A stretch of DNA of 64,000 nucleotides from Actinoallomurus iriomotensis (GCF_030269445.1 NZ_BSTJ01000010.1:1-64000); one strand, 5' to 3'; counted from the first letter of the stretch, positions 20,037-28,847 are shown. Translations and numbers: made by a program. Notes: generated by a model from the letters alone, not told the origin.

Positions 20037-20954
20037 GTGAAGGGCGACGCCGAGGCGAGTCCTCTTCCGGCCGAGGTCGCAGCGGGGCTCGCCGAGGTCG
20101 CGTCCGGCTTCGCCCACGAGGTCGGTGGTCCGATCACTCTCGCGGAACTGCTGGAAGTCCTCGGCTGGGCGGTCCCGGCGAACAGTGAGGCCACCGACGG
20201 CACCTTCCCGCAGCCGCTGACGTATCAGGTCACCTTGGCGGGCGGCAGGCCGTACGCGGGCGGGCGGCCGTCCCGCGTGCCGGAGTTGAACGACGCCGTC
20301 TTCGTGGACGCGGGGGAGTGGCAGACCGCGCTGGCCGAGCGGCTCAGCGCCGTCTCCGGTGTCCCGGTCACCCCGCAGCGGTTCGCGGAGGCTCTGCTCC
20401 GGGTGCTGCGCTCCGGGTGCGTTCCGCTGGCCGACGTCCAGGGCGCGGACCTCGGCGGGCTCACGGCCGAGGTGCCGGAGAAGCGCATTCCCCGACCGAG
20501 GCCCGGAGACGTGCTGGCGATCCCCGCACGCGAGGGTGGTCACCACCTGGCCCTCGTGCTGACCCGGAACCGCTTCGGCACCGCGCTCGGACTCTTCGAG
20601 GGGCGCTCACCGTACGGACGGCTCGGCCCGGACCTCCGTGCGAGGTCCCGGCGGCATCCGGTGTACACGGAGGAGAGCCAGATCAAGAACGGGACCTGGG
20701 CGGTCGTCGGTCACGACGAGAGCCTGCTCGCCCTCTTTCCCGCCGACCCGCCGATCTATCACCGGCCTGACGCCTGGCCCGGGATCGTGGACACCGGCGA
20801 GTTCGGCGCGGCGGAGACCGCCGACGGCTCCCTGCGGTTCATCGACGCGGACGAAGCGCGCGAGGTCGGCCTTCAGGACGGGACGTACAGGTCCACCCAT
20901 GTCGCCTCGTTCCTGCAAAAGGTGCTGGACGACGGTGGCGTGTCACGCTCGTGA
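20037..20954 (+). CDS. Protein with an Imm26-like C-terminal region
   Basis: The 305-residue protein starts at a GTG preceded by AGGGGAGGG. The N-terminal 150 residues are unrecognised and look helical. From about residue 155 the sequence RPGDVLAIPAREGGHHLALV, then FGTALGLFEGRSPYG and the later YTEESQIKNGTWAVVG, resembles the Imm26 fold found in polymorphic-toxin immunity proteins. That assignment is tentative. There is no signal peptide. No toxin gene is visible next to it. It lies just downstream of the permuted tRNA-like genes on the same strand, so a shared function is possible but unproven. Confidence 0.65.
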   Translation: MKGDAEASPLPAEVAAGLAEVASGFAHEVGGPITLAELLEVLGWAVPANSEATDGTFPQPLTYQVTLAGGRPYAGGRPSRVPELNDAVFVDAGEWQTALAERLSAVSGVPVTPQRFAEALLRVLRSGCVPLADVQGADLGGLTAEVPEKRIPRPRPGDVLAIPAREGGHHLALVLTRNRFGTALGLFEGRSPYGRLGPDLRARSRRHPVYTEESQIKNGTWAVVGHDESLLALFPADPPIYHRPDAWPGIVDTGEFGAAETADGSLRFIDADEAREVGLQDGTYRSTHVASFLQKVLDDGGVSRS

Positions 20955-21089
20955 CAGGTTCTCGGCGCAGGTGGTGAGGAGCGCGGCCAGTCGCCGTACC
21001 TCGCCGGGGAGAAGTCCGGCGAGCATGCGTTCCTCCGTCTCGAGCACGATGGTGTGGGCCTGATCGAGGAGGGCCGCTCGGTGAGCGGC
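20943..21089 (-). pseudogene. C-terminal fragment of a MarR-type regulator
   Basis: Directly after the stop of the methyltransferase, and in the same frame, the minus strand encodes a helical tail (HRAALLDQAHTIVLETEERM, then LPGEVRRLAALLTTCAENL) typical of the dimerisation helices of MarR-family proteins, ending in TGA at 20943. The helix-turn-helix part is missing. The 3' end overlaps the convergent 20037-20954 gene by 12 bases. I read it as a deletion remnant. Confidence 0.55.
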
Positions 21090-21938
21090 TCAGCCGAAGA
21101 CGCCCTCGGGCGGGGGCGGTGAGGGGCGGGCCGTCGCGTCGGTGACCGGGGCCGCGCCCGAGGCGAACCTCGTCAGCTCCTTCCCGTACACCACCCGGCC
21201 CGGGAACGGGTCGCCGGCGGCCCTGCGGGTCAGCTCGGCCACCGGCGGCGGTGTACGGCCGGCCACCAGGACGAGATTGCCGAACCGACGGCCCCGCAGC
21301 ACGGCCGGGTCGGCGATCAGGCAGACCTCGGGCAGGACCGTGCGCAGCGTCGCCACCTGCGCGCGGGCGAAGGACAGCGGCGCGCCGTCGGCCAGGTTGG
21401 CGGCGTAGTAGCCCCCCGGGCGCAGTGTGCGCGCGGCGGCGGCGTGGAACTCCGCCGACGTCAGGTGCGCGGGCTGCCGCCCCGCGGCGTAGACGTCCGC
21501 CACGACCAGGTCGAAGGTGTCCTCGGGCGCGCGGGCCAGGACGGCGCGCGCGTCGCCGACGCGGATCCGGATCCGTGCGCCGCGGTCCAGGGGAAGCCGC
21601 CGCCGTACGAGGTCGACCAGGGCGGCGTCGATCTCCACCACCTGCTGGGCGGACCGCGGCCGGGTGGCCGCGACGTACCGCGCGAGCGTCAGGCCGCCGC
21701 CGCCGAGGTGCAGCACGCGCAGCGGCCGTCCTCGCGGGGCGATCAGGTCGACGACGTGGCCGAGCCGCCGGACGTACTCGAAGTCCAGGTACTCCGGATC
21801 GTCCAGGTCGACGTGCGACTGTGGCGTGCCGTCGACCTCCAGCGTCCAGGAGCGCGGCCGGTCGGGGTCCGGGACGAGCGTGGCGACGCCCGAGTCGATC
21901 TCCTCCTCGACCGGAACCGGCCGCTGTCGATGCGCCAT
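21090..21938 (-). CDS. Spermidine-synthase-like SAM-dependent methyltransferase
   Basis: The 282-residue protein has the Rossmann SAM-binding motif VLHLGGGGLTLARYVAATRP, the acidic residue in QVVEIDAAL and the DARAVLA segment, as in spermidine-synthase-fold proteins annotated as fused or orphan methyltransferases in actinomycetes. The polyamine-binding residues of true SpeE are not obvious, so synthesis of spermidine is not claimed. The last 25 residues are low complexity. It is divergent from the efflux pump gene at 22114. Confidence 0.8.
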   Translation of the reverse strand: MAHRQRPVPVEEEIDSGVATLVPDPDRPRSWTLEVDGTPQSHVDLDDPEYLDFEYVRRLGHVVDLIAPRGRPLRVLHLGGGGLTLARYVAATRPRSAQQVVEIDAALVDLVRRRLPLDRGARIRIRVGDARAVLARAPEDTFDLVVADVYAAGRQPAHLTSAEFHAAAARTLRPGGYYAANLADGAPLSFARAQVATLRTVLPEVCLIADPAVLRGRRFGNLVLVAGRTPPPVAELTRRAAGDPFPGRVVYGKELTRFASGAAPVTDATARPSPPPPEGVFG

Positions 21939-22042
21939 CAGTCCAGTATCGAGCAGGGGCGTGCGCGAATGATGACTCGTGGCCTGGTGAGTGGGTTGTC
22001 ACACTCCGAAGGGGATTGAGAGCACTGTGCGTAGGCGTATAG

Positions 22043-22060
22043 TTAGTTAGCACTAAGCAA
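22043..22060. promoter_or_regulatory. Candidate MarR operator of the efflux module
   Basis: The AT-rich stretch TTAGTTAGCACTAAGCAA contains the dyad TTAG-CA-CTAA. It lies 54 bases upstream of the transporter gene in otherwise GC-rich DNA. Short TTAG/CTAA dyads are typical of MarR-type operators, and a marR gene is the second gene of this unit. The link is inferred. Confidence 0.4.
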
Positions 22061-22113
22061 CCTTTGTTGCGAAAAGATTACGAGCAAGAGACGCACAGGA
22101 GCGCAGACCCCTT

Positions 22114-24462
22114 ATGACAGCGCCCGCCCAGACGCACAGACGTGCGGAACAGGCACGGCCCCTCGGACCGCACTACAAGTGGATCGCCCTCTCGAACACC
22201 ACGCTCGGTGTGCTGATGGTGACGATCAACCAGTCGATCGTCCTCATCGCGCTTCCGAATATTTTTGATGGAATCGGGCTCAATCCCCTCGATTCCGGCA
22301 ACACGAGTTACCTGCTGTGGATGATGATGGGCTTCATGGTCGTCACCGCCGTCCTGGTGGTGGCGTTCGGCAAGCTCGGCGACATGTTCGGCAGGGTCCG
22401 CATGTACAACCTCGGCTTCGCGGTGTTCACGGTCTGTTCCATCCTGCTCTCGGTGTGCTGGATGCACGGCACGACCGCGGCGCTATGGCTGATCGGCTGG
22501 CGTATCGCCCAGGGAATCGGCGGCGCCCTGCTCTTCGCGAACTCCACAGCGATCATCACCGACGCGTTCCCCGCCACCCGGCGCGGCACCGCGTTGGGCA
22601 TCAACGCCATCGCGGCGATCGCCGGATCGTTCATCGGCCTCATCCTCGGCGGTGTCCTCGGCCCGGTGAACTGGCACTGGATCTTCCTTGTGTCCGTCCC
22701 GGTCGGCATCTTCGGGACGTTCTGGGCGTTCATCAAGCTGCACGACACCGGCATCCGCCGGAAGGCAAAGATCGACTGGTGGGGCAACCTTTCCTTCGCG
22801 ATCGGCCTCATCGCCGTGCTCGTCGGCATCACCTACGGCCTCCAGCCGTACGGCGGCCACACCATGGGCTGGACCAACCCCTGGGTGCTCAGCGCCCTCA
22901 TCGGCGGCGTCGTCGTCCTGATCATCTTCCTGATCATCGAGAGCAAGATCAAAGACCCGCTCTTCAACCTGTCGCTGTTCCGCAACCGCACCTTCGCCGC
23001 GGGCAACATCGCCAATCTGCTGACCGCGCTCGGCCGCGGCGGCCTGCAGTTCATGCTGATCATCTGGCTGCAGGGCATCTGGCTGCCGCAGCATGGCTAC
23101 AGCTTCGAGGACACTCCGCTCTGGGCGGGCATCTACATGATCCCGCTGACCATCGGCTTCCTGCTGGCGGCTCCGCTGTCGGGGGTGCTCTCGGACAAGC
23201 TCGGCCACCGCTACTTCACCGTCGGCGGCACGCTCATCACCGCCGCGAGCTTCGGGCTGCTCCTCGCCATCCCGGTGAACTTCTCCTACCCGGTGTTCGC
23301 CGTGCTGCTGATCGTCAACGGCATCGGGTCCGGCATGTTCGTCTCGCCGAACCGCGCGGAGATCATGAACTCCGTCCCCGCCGACCAACGAGGTGTCGGC
23401 GCCGGGATGAACGCCACGTTCATGAACGCCTCGATGGTGCTGTCGATCGGCATCTTCTTCAGCCTGATGGTGGTGGGCCTGGCGTCGAACCTGCCGGACA
23501 CCATGTACAACGGCCTGGTCTCGCAGGGCATCCAGCCGCAGTCGGCGCAGACCATCGCGCACCTGCCGCCGATCGCGGTGCTGTTCGCCGCGTTCCTCGG
23601 CTACAACCCGATGAAGCAGCTGCTCGGACCCGAGCTGGGCAACCTGAAGGACCACGGCGCCTACCTGACCGGTCGCAGCTACTTCCCGCACCTGATCACC
23701 AAGCCGTTCCACCAGGGCCTGGTCATCGCGTTCACGTTCGCCATTGTCGCCTGCGTCATCGCCGCTGCCGCGTCGCTGCTGACCAAGCGCGCCAGGAAGA
23801 CCGCCCAGCGCGAGTCCCTCGGTTCGGAACTGGCCGGCGTGGCCGGTGAGGCCGGCGGCATGAGCGAGCTGAACGTCCCGCAGATGGTGCCCAACGGCTC
23901 GGGCCCGTCCCCCCGCGAGTCCTTCGTCCACGAGGGCACCGGCGAGTCCGGGTCGCACGGCGTACGGGGCCTGGTCCACGACGGCGCCGGCAACCCGGTG
24001 GCGTACGCGGCGATCACCATCGCCGGTCCGGACGGGCACCAGCTCGGGCGCACCAACACGGGACCCGACGGCCGGTACGCCTTCCAGGCTCCTCCCGGCG
24101 ACTACCTCGTGATCACGAGCGCGCCCGGGTGGACGCCGCAGGCGGCGACGGTGCTCGTCGGCGCGTCCGGCGCGGTGCAGGACTTCGCCCTCGACGGCGA
24201 CGACTCCGGCCCGACGGGGGAGATGCGCGGTGTCGTCCGCTCGCCCGACGGCATCCCGCTCGGCGGCATCACGACCACGGTCACCGACGAGACCGGCGAG
24301 GTCATCGCGACCACGACCACCGGCTACGACGGCACGTACCACCTCACCGGTCTGGCGGACGGGCACTACACCGTCGTCGCGGCGGGGCACCGTCCCGCCA
24401 CGGTCGCCGTGCGCATCGACTCCGGCGAGCCCGCCACCGTACGCGTGGCACTGGGCGAATGA
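22114..24462 (+). CDS. DHA2-type MFS efflux pump with beta-sandwich tail
   Basis: The 782-residue protein has a 14-helix EmrB/QacA-type drug:proton antiporter domain (residues about 25-570; motif A GKLGDMFGRVRMY, motif C-like GINAIAAIAGSFIGLILGG). After a hydrophilic linker, two carboxypeptidase-regulatory-like (Ig-like) domains follow at about 610-690 and 700-780. Each has the pattern G-V-x-DGxGxPVxxAxxTI, TGPDGRYAF and PGDYLVITSAPG. The tail is cytoplasmic or external depending on helix count. The same domain recurs in two downstream proteins. Its stop overlaps the marR start (ATGA). Confidence 0.9.
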   Translation: MTAPAQTHRRAEQARPLGPHYKWIALSNTTLGVLMVTINQSIVLIALPNIFDGIGLNPLDSGNTSYLLWMMMGFMVVTAVLVVAFGKLGDMFGRVRMYNLGFAVFTVCSILLSVCWMHGTTAALWLIGWRIAQGIGGALLFANSTAIITDAFPATRRGTALGINAIAAIAGSFIGLILGGVLGPVNWHWIFLVSVPVGIFGTFWAFIKLHDTGIRRKAKIDWWGNLSFAIGLIAVLVGITYGLQPYGGHTMGWTNPWVLSALIGGVVVLIIFLIIESKIKDPLFNLSLFRNRTFAAGNIANLLTALGRGGLQFMLIIWLQGIWLPQHGYSFEDTPLWAGIYMIPLTIGFLLAAPLSGVLSDKLGHRYFTVGGTLITAASFGLLLAIPVNFSYPVFAVLLIVNGIGSGMFVSPNRAEIMNSVPADQRGVGAGMNATFMNASMVLSIGIFFSLMVVGLASNLPDTMYNGLVSQGIQPQSAQTIAHLPPIAVLFAAFLGYNPMKQLLGPELGNLKDHGAYLTGRSYFPHLITKPFHQGLVIAFTFAIVACVIAAAASLLTKRARKTAQRESLGSELAGVAGEAGGMSELNVPQMVPNGSGPSPRESFVHEGTGESGSHGVRGLVHDGAGNPVAYAAITIAGPDGHQLGRTNTGPDGRYAFQAPPGDYLVITSAPGWTPQAATVLVGASGAVQDFALDGDDSGPTGEMRGVVRSPDGIPLGGITTTVTDETGEVIATTTTGYDGTYHLTGLADGHYTVVAAGHRPATVAVRIDSGEPATVRVALGE

Positions 24463-24923
24463 ACACGGGTCCCGCGGAGACGGCCGAACGGGTCGCGTCG
24501 GCGGAACCGGCCGCGACGGCAGGACGGCTCAGGCTCGCGATGGCGAGCCTGAACCGCAAGCTGCGCAAGGACTGGCCCGACGACCTGACACCGAGTCGGC
24601 TGTCGGCGCTGGCCACCGTCGCGGCCGGTGAACCGCTGTCGGTGGGGGAGCTGGCCAAGCGGATGGCGGTCAGCACGCCCACCGTGTCGCACATCGTCGA
24701 CGCGCTGGACAAGCTCGGTCTCATCGACCGGCTGCAGGACCCGAACGACCGGCGCGTCTGCCGTCTCACCGCGAGCGCGGCCGGGACCGAGCTGCTGGAA
24801 GAGCTGAGCAGGCGCACCACCGGAAGGCTCGCCGAACGCATCCATCAGCTGCCGCCCGCTCAGCGGTCTGCGCTGGAGGCCGCCCTGCCCGCCCTCGAGG
24901 CCCTCGCGGCGGCCCCGGAATAG
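24459..24923 (+). CDS. MarR family regulator of the efflux module
   Basis: The 154-residue regulator has a winged helix (ALATVAAGEPLSVGELAKRM, then VSTPTVSHIVDALDKLGLI, then wing QDPNDRRVCRLT) and terminal dimerisation helices. It overlaps the transporter gene by four bases, so the two are coupled. A TTAG-CA-CTAA dyad upstream of the transporter is the likely target, which would make the unit autoregulated and drug-inducible (inference). Confidence 0.9.
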   Translation: MNTGPAETAERVASAEPAATAGRLRLAMASLNRKLRKDWPDDLTPSRLSALATVAAGEPLSVGELAKRMAVSTPTVSHIVDALDKLGLIDRLQDPNDRRVCRLTASAAGTELLEELSRRTTGRLAERIHQLPPAQRSALEAALPALEALAAAPE

Positions 24924-24948
24924 CCATTAATCGGAGGAAGAGATACTC

Positions 24949-25725
24949 ATGGTTGAGAACGCGGCGCTACGGGAGACGCTCACCGTCTTCGGCACCGTCC
25001 GGCGCACCGAGGGCCCGCCGGTCTCGGGGGCGGTCGTGACGCTGGCCGACATGGCGGGACGCAAGATCGGCTCGGCGTACACCGGGCCGGACGGGGAGTA
25101 TCGGCTCAGCGTCAACAACGGCGGCACGTACCTCATCATCGCCTCGGCGCAGGGGCACGAGCCGATCGCCTCGCTCGTCGCCGTCGGCGACGACACCGTC
25201 CGCCACGACATGACCGTCGCCGGCGTCGGCGGGCTGACCGGCACCGTGCGGATCGCCGGCAGCGGCACGCCCGTGCCCAACGCCACCATCACCGTCACCG
25301 ACGTGCAGGGGGAGGTCGTCGGCACCGCGCGTACCGGCGAGGAGGGCGGCTTCTCCTTCATCAGCCTGCCCGAGGGCATGTACACCCTGGTCGTGTCCGC
25401 GTCGTCCCACCAGCCGGCCGCCGCCGCCGTCACCATCCGCCAGGGCACCCAGGCGCGCCAGGACCTGGTGCTCGCCGCCCGCGGATCGCTGCACGGCGAG
25501 GTCTGGAACCACGACAGACCGTACGAGAACGCACGAGTCACGCTCATGAACGAGGAAGGGAAGATCGTCGCGAACACGATGAGCGACGCGAACGGTTCGT
25601 TCTCCTTCGGCGACCTCGCGCTGGGGAACTACACGCTCGTCGCCGCCGGACACGGTCCGGCCGCGGTGTCCGTCGAAGTCAAGGACGGCCAGGCCACCGA
25701 CGCCGACGTCACCCTGAGCGCCTGA
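24949..25725 (+). CDS. Triple carboxypeptidase-regulatory-like domain protein
   Basis: The 258-residue protein consists of three consecutive beta-sandwich domains, at about residues 10-90, 92-172 and 174-256. Each has the form G-x-V..GxPVxxAxVTLxD, TGxDGxYxxS and PxGxYTLVVSAxxHxPA. There is no signal peptide or membrane segment, so a cytoplasmic location is predicted, unusual for a fold better known from surface proteins. GGAGGAA precedes the ATG. It lies 25 bases after marR and is followed by the YceI fusion. It might dock on the identical domains of the pump. Confidence 0.85.
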   Translation: MVENAALRETLTVFGTVRRTEGPPVSGAVVTLADMAGRKIGSAYTGPDGEYRLSVNNGGTYLIIASAQGHEPIASLVAVGDDTVRHDMTVAGVGGLTGTVRIAGSGTPVPNATITVTDVQGEVVGTARTGEEGGFSFISLPEGMYTLVVSASSHQPAAAAVTIRQGTQARQDLVLAARGSLHGEVWNHDRPYENARVTLMNEEGKIVANTMSDANGSFSFGDLALGNYTLVAAGHGPAAVSVEVKDGQATDADVTLSA

Positions 25726-25739
25726 AAGGGGCCCCTCTC

Positions 25740-26540
25740 GTGAATCCTTCAGTCACGGTCCGGGTGCTCGCGCCCGGAGGCTGGCCGGTCGAGCACGCGG
25801 TCCTCACCCTCACCGACACGGCGGGCCAGCAGATCGGCCGTACGACGGTGGACTCGGCCGGACGCGCCGCCATCCCCCAGGTGGCGCCGGGCGCGTACAC
25901 GCTCATCGTCTCCGCGCCCGGCCACCAGCCGGTCGCGCGCAGCGCGGTCGTCGGCGCCGGCGGCCTCGACCTGGGCGAGATCCAGCTCACCACGACCGGC
26001 GATCTCCGGCTGCCCGAGCCGGGCGTCTGGGACATCGACCCGGTGCACTCCTCCGTCCACTTCCGCGCCCGGCACCTCGGGCTGGCGAGTGTGCGCGGCC
26101 GCATCGCCGAGTTCGGCGGCGCGGCGACGATCACCGAGCCGGTGGAGAACTCCGTCGTCGAGGTCACGCTCCAGGCCGGCAGCGTCGACACCGGCAACGC
26201 CGACCGCGACACGCACCTGCGCAGCAAGGACTTCCTGCACACGGAGGCGTTCCCCGAGATCGCGTTCCGGAGCAAGAACCTGCGCCCGCAGGGCCAGGAC
26301 CGCTGGGCGATGGACAGCGAGCTGACCATCCGCGGCGTGACCCGCCAGGTCGTGCTCGACCTGACCTACCTCGGCGTCGGCCCGGACCCGTGGGGCGGCA
26401 CGCGCGCGGCCTTCCACGCGGTGACCGAGCTGCGGCGCGAGGACTTCGCCATCGACTGGAACCAGGCGGTGCGGGTCGGCATCGGCGTGGTCGGCGGCAT
26501 CCTCCAGGTCGAGCTGGACGTCGAGATCGTACGTCGCTGA
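25740..26540 (+). CDS. Carboxypeptidase-regulatory-like domain fused to YceI
   Basis: The 266-residue protein starts at a GTG 14 bases after the previous stop. Residues 1-85 form one beta-sandwich domain (VEHAVLTLTDTAGQQIGRTT, APGAYTLIVSAPGHQPVA). Residues about 95-266 are a YceI lipocalin-like domain (WDIDPVHSSVHFRARHLGLA, TGNADRDTHLRSKDFL, LTIRGVTRQVVLDLTYLG). YceI proteins bind long isoprenoid or lipid chains in a beta-barrel. No signal peptide is present, although many YceI proteins are periplasmic. The fusion ties a lipid-binding barrel to the efflux module. Confidence 0.88.
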   Translation: MNPSVTVRVLAPGGWPVEHAVLTLTDTAGQQIGRTTVDSAGRAAIPQVAPGAYTLIVSAPGHQPVARSAVVGAGGLDLGEIQLTTTGDLRLPEPGVWDIDPVHSSVHFRARHLGLASVRGRIAEFGGAATITEPVENSVVEVTLQAGSVDTGNADRDTHLRSKDFLHTEAFPEIAFRSKNLRPQGQDRWAMDSELTIRGVTRQVVLDLTYLGVGPDPWGGTRAAFHAVTELRREDFAIDWNQAVRVGIGVVGGILQVELDVEIVRR

Positions 26541-26547
26541 CGCCTTC

Positions 26548-26564
26548 TACTACGTTGCGTAGTA
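26548..26564. promoter_or_regulatory. Perfect dyad upstream of small membrane genes
   Basis: TACTACG-TTG-CGTAGTA is a perfect 17-bp inverted repeat in the 67-base gap before the next gene. TACTAC/GTAGTA-type dyads resemble operators of BlaI/MecI-like repressors, and one such regulator is encoded at 32560. The link is speculative. Confidence 0.4.
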
Positions 26565-26607
26565 CTGTCTCGTCCCGTAATGGTCGGGTCGAGGGGAAGG
26601 CTGACGC

Positions 26608-26967
26608 GTGGTCGACACGCTGGCGGTGACACTGATCGTCGGCATGCTGGTCCTCGCCGGGCTGAGCCTGGTGATGACCGCGCTGGACCGCCGGGTCGGC
26701 AGGCTCCTGCTGGCCGCGGCGGTCCTCGGCGAGGCCGGGCTGCTCGTGCAGGTGGTGTGGGCGATCGTCCGCCTCGCCGCCTCGGCGCGGCCGGTCGGCG
26801 GAATGGCGATCTTCATCGGCTACCTCGCCGGGTCGCTGGTCATCCTGCCCATCGCAGCCGCGTGGGGGCTGGCGGAGCGCACCCGGTGGGGACCGGCCGT
26901 CGTCGCGGCCGGCTTCCTGGTGTCGGCCATACTCATCGTTCGAATGCAGCAGGTGTGGCATGGCTGA
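26608..26967 (+). CDS. Small integral membrane protein
   Basis: The 119-residue protein has four predicted membrane helices starting at TLAVTLIVGMLVLAGLSLVM and a GTG start after GAGGGGAAGG. It resembles uncharacterised actinobacterial membrane proteins. It overlaps the next gene by eight bases, suggesting that the two act together. Function is unknown. Confidence 0.75.
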   Translation: MVDTLAVTLIVGMLVLAGLSLVMTALDRRVGRLLLAAAVLGEAGLLVQVVWAIVRLAASARPVGGMAIFIGYLAGSLVILPIAAAWGLAERTRWGPAVVAAGFLVSAILIVRMQQVWHG

Positions 26968-27397
26968 GAAGACCCCGACGGCATCGTCGGCGACCGACGA
27001 GCGGGCCGCCCGTCGCAGCGGTCCCGGTCGCGTACTGATCGCGGTCTACGGGGTGTTCGCGCTCGCCGCCGGAGCGCGGGCCGGCGTGCAGATCGCGACG
27101 AAGTACCACGAGGCGCCGGTGGCGTACCTGCTGTCGGCCTTCGCCGCGGTGGTCTACATCGTGGCCACGGTGACGTTGGCCCGGTCCGGACGCACCTCTC
27201 ACCGCATCGCGGTCACCTCGTGCACGATCGAGCTGGTCGGCGTGATCGTGATCGGCACCTACAGCCTCACCGACAAGGCCGCCTTCCCGGACGCGACCGT
27301 GTGGTCCGGGTACGGCAGCGGGTACGGCTACGTGCCGCTCGTCCTGCCGATGCTCGGCCTGCTGTGGCTGTGGCGCACCCGCCGTGCGGCGAGTTGA
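26960..27397 (+). CDS. Small integral membrane protein
   Basis: This 145-residue protein has a charged N-terminus followed by four hydrophobic segments (VLIAVYGVFALAAGARAGVQ, YLLSAFAAVVYIVATVTLAR and two more). A GSGYGYVPLVLPM loop precedes the last helix. It overlaps the upstream small membrane gene, so a two-protein membrane complex is plausible. Function is unknown. Confidence 0.78.
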   Translation: MAEKTPTASSATDERAARRSGPGRVLIAVYGVFALAAGARAGVQIATKYHEAPVAYLLSAFAAVVYIVATVTLARSGRTSHRIAVTSCTIELVGVIVIGTYSLTDKAAFPDATVWSGYGSGYGYVPLVLPMLGLLWLWRTRRAAS

Positions 27398-27404
27398 CGA
27401 GGGT

Positions 27405-28142
27405 TCAGTTCGGCTCGTCGGTGCCGGTCATGATCCAGTCGCCGGGTAGCTCGGTCCGTACCGTGGTCAGCGCCTCGCACGTGCGGGCGCGGACCCACAT
27501 CCAGGTTCGCTGATCGTCGCGGATGATCACGTCGCGTCCGGCGAACCAGCGGATCGCGGGGACGGTCGTCTGGGACGTCGGGTAGTCCGGCAGGGGCAGG
27601 CGGGTGTAGTGCCGTTCCAGCAGGTCGGACTCGCCGTCGGCGATTCCCCGGTTGTCTCCGAGTTCCTCGGAGACGAACAGCGACTCGGACAGCACGATCT
27701 CGACGCACGCGAGCGAGAACCGGTCCAGCCACGGCTCCCAGCGCTCGGCGCTCGGGTCGGCCAGGCTCGCGCGTACCACCACCGAGGGGTCGGGCTCCTC
27801 CAGTTCGGAGACGGGGACGCCCCAGTGGACGACGGCCTGGTTCTCGACGCGGAACACCAGCACCTCCCCGTCCAGGTGGAGCCGGTCGGGGCTCAGCAGC
27901 ACGTCCTGGTTCGCGGTGAGATCCTCGCGGCGGCCGAACAGCCGGTACGCCTCGCGCAGCGCCGTGGGCAGCCGCAGTCCGAGTCGCGCCTCGGCGGCGT
28001 CGAGGTCCGACGCGGGGCAGCCGTCGTCGTCGGTCAGCGGCGCCTGCCAGCCGGCCGCGAAGCCGCGGATGAACCGCCAGGCGTCCGCCCGGTCACCGAT
28101 ACCCGTCGCGAGCTCCCGGCCGACGTCGAAGATCTTGGTCAT
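27405..28142 (-). CDS. SMI1/KNR4 (SUKH) family protein
   Basis: The 245-residue protein contains the SUKH pattern SDLDAAEARLGLRLPTALRE, AYRLFGRREDL and later FRVENQAVVHWGV. SUKH proteins are often immunity proteins of polymorphic toxins, but solo family members with other roles are common in actinomycetes. No toxin gene is adjacent. It is convergent with the membrane gene pair (seven-base gap) and follows phzF on the same strand by 42 bases. Confidence 0.8.
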   Translation of the reverse strand: MTKIFDVGRELATGIGDRADAWRFIRGFAAGWQAPLTDDDGCPASDLDAAEARLGLRLPTALREAYRLFGRREDLTANQDVLLSPDRLHLDGEVLVFRVENQAVVHWGVPVSELEEPDPSVVVRASLADPSAERWEPWLDRFSLACVEIVLSESLFVSEELGDNRGIADGESDLLERHYTRLPLPDYPTSQTTVPAIRWFAGRDVIIRDDQRTWMWVRARTCEALTTVRTELPGDWIMTGTDEPN

Positions 28143-28184
28143 GCCCCGAGACGTTATCGATTCCGCCCGGTGACCGCCGGGGAA

Positions 28185-28847
28185 TCAGGCGCGGCGGACG
28201 CGGCCGCCGACCTCGATCAGCTGGTGGTTCCCCGCGCCGGTCCCGGCCGGGACGGGGGCGGTCAGGATCTGGGAGCCGCGGCCCTGGGCGATGGTCAGGG
28301 CGCGGCCCAGGCGGGCGGTCAGCAGGAGAGCCGCCGCGCCGGTGGCCTCGTCCTCGTCGATGCCGTCGCCCCGGCCCGGAAAGGCGCGGGCCCGGACCCG
28401 GCCGTCCGCCTCGTCCTGCCACGCCCACGCGTACACCCACTCGCCCGGCGGCGGTACGGGCAGTGCGTCCACCTCGGCGGGTGAGCCGTACCGCCGCAGC
28501 GTTCGGGGCGGCGCCCACGCGGCGCGCGCGGCGATCCACACGAGGCCGTCGGCGTTGCGTACGGTCAGCTCGCCCGCGGGCGTGACCAGGCGCGGGACGC
28601 CGAGCAGCCAGGCCGCGCCGACACACGGATGGCCGGCGAACGGCAGCCGCAGCGTCGGCGTGTAGATGTCGATCAGCCCGCGGTCCGGGTCGTCGACGAA
28701 CACGGTCTCGCTGAAGCCCAGTTCCCGGGCCAGCGCCTGCCGGCCGGACTCGTCCGGGACGGAGGCGCCGTCGCGTACGACCGCCAGCTCGTTGCCGTGC
28801 CGGCCGCCGGAATCGCAGAAGACGCGCAGAACCTCGTGGTCGGTCAT
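28185..28847 (-). CDS. PhzF family isomerase-like protein
   Basis: From the ATG at 28847 the product has 220 residues, shorter than the 260-290 usual for PhzF. It has the N-terminal VFCDSGGRHGNELAVV segment, the FSETVFV motif carrying the conserved glutamate, FAGHPCVGAAWLL, and the C-terminal DEDEATGAAALLL. These suit the duplicated diaminopimelate-epimerase fold. The reaction is probably an isomerisation or epimerisation of an unknown metabolite. There are no other phenazine genes here. Confidence 0.82.
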   Translation of the reverse strand: MTDHEVLRVFCDSGGRHGNELAVVRDGASVPDESGRQALARELGFSETVFVDDPDRGLIDIYTPTLRLPFAGHPCVGAAWLLGVPRLVTPAGELTVRNADGLVWIAARAAWAPPRTLRRYGSPAEVDALPVPPPGEWVYAWAWQDEADGRVRARAFPGRGDGIDEDEATGAAALLLTARLGRALTIAQGRGSQILTAPVPAGTGAGNHQLIEVGGRVRRA

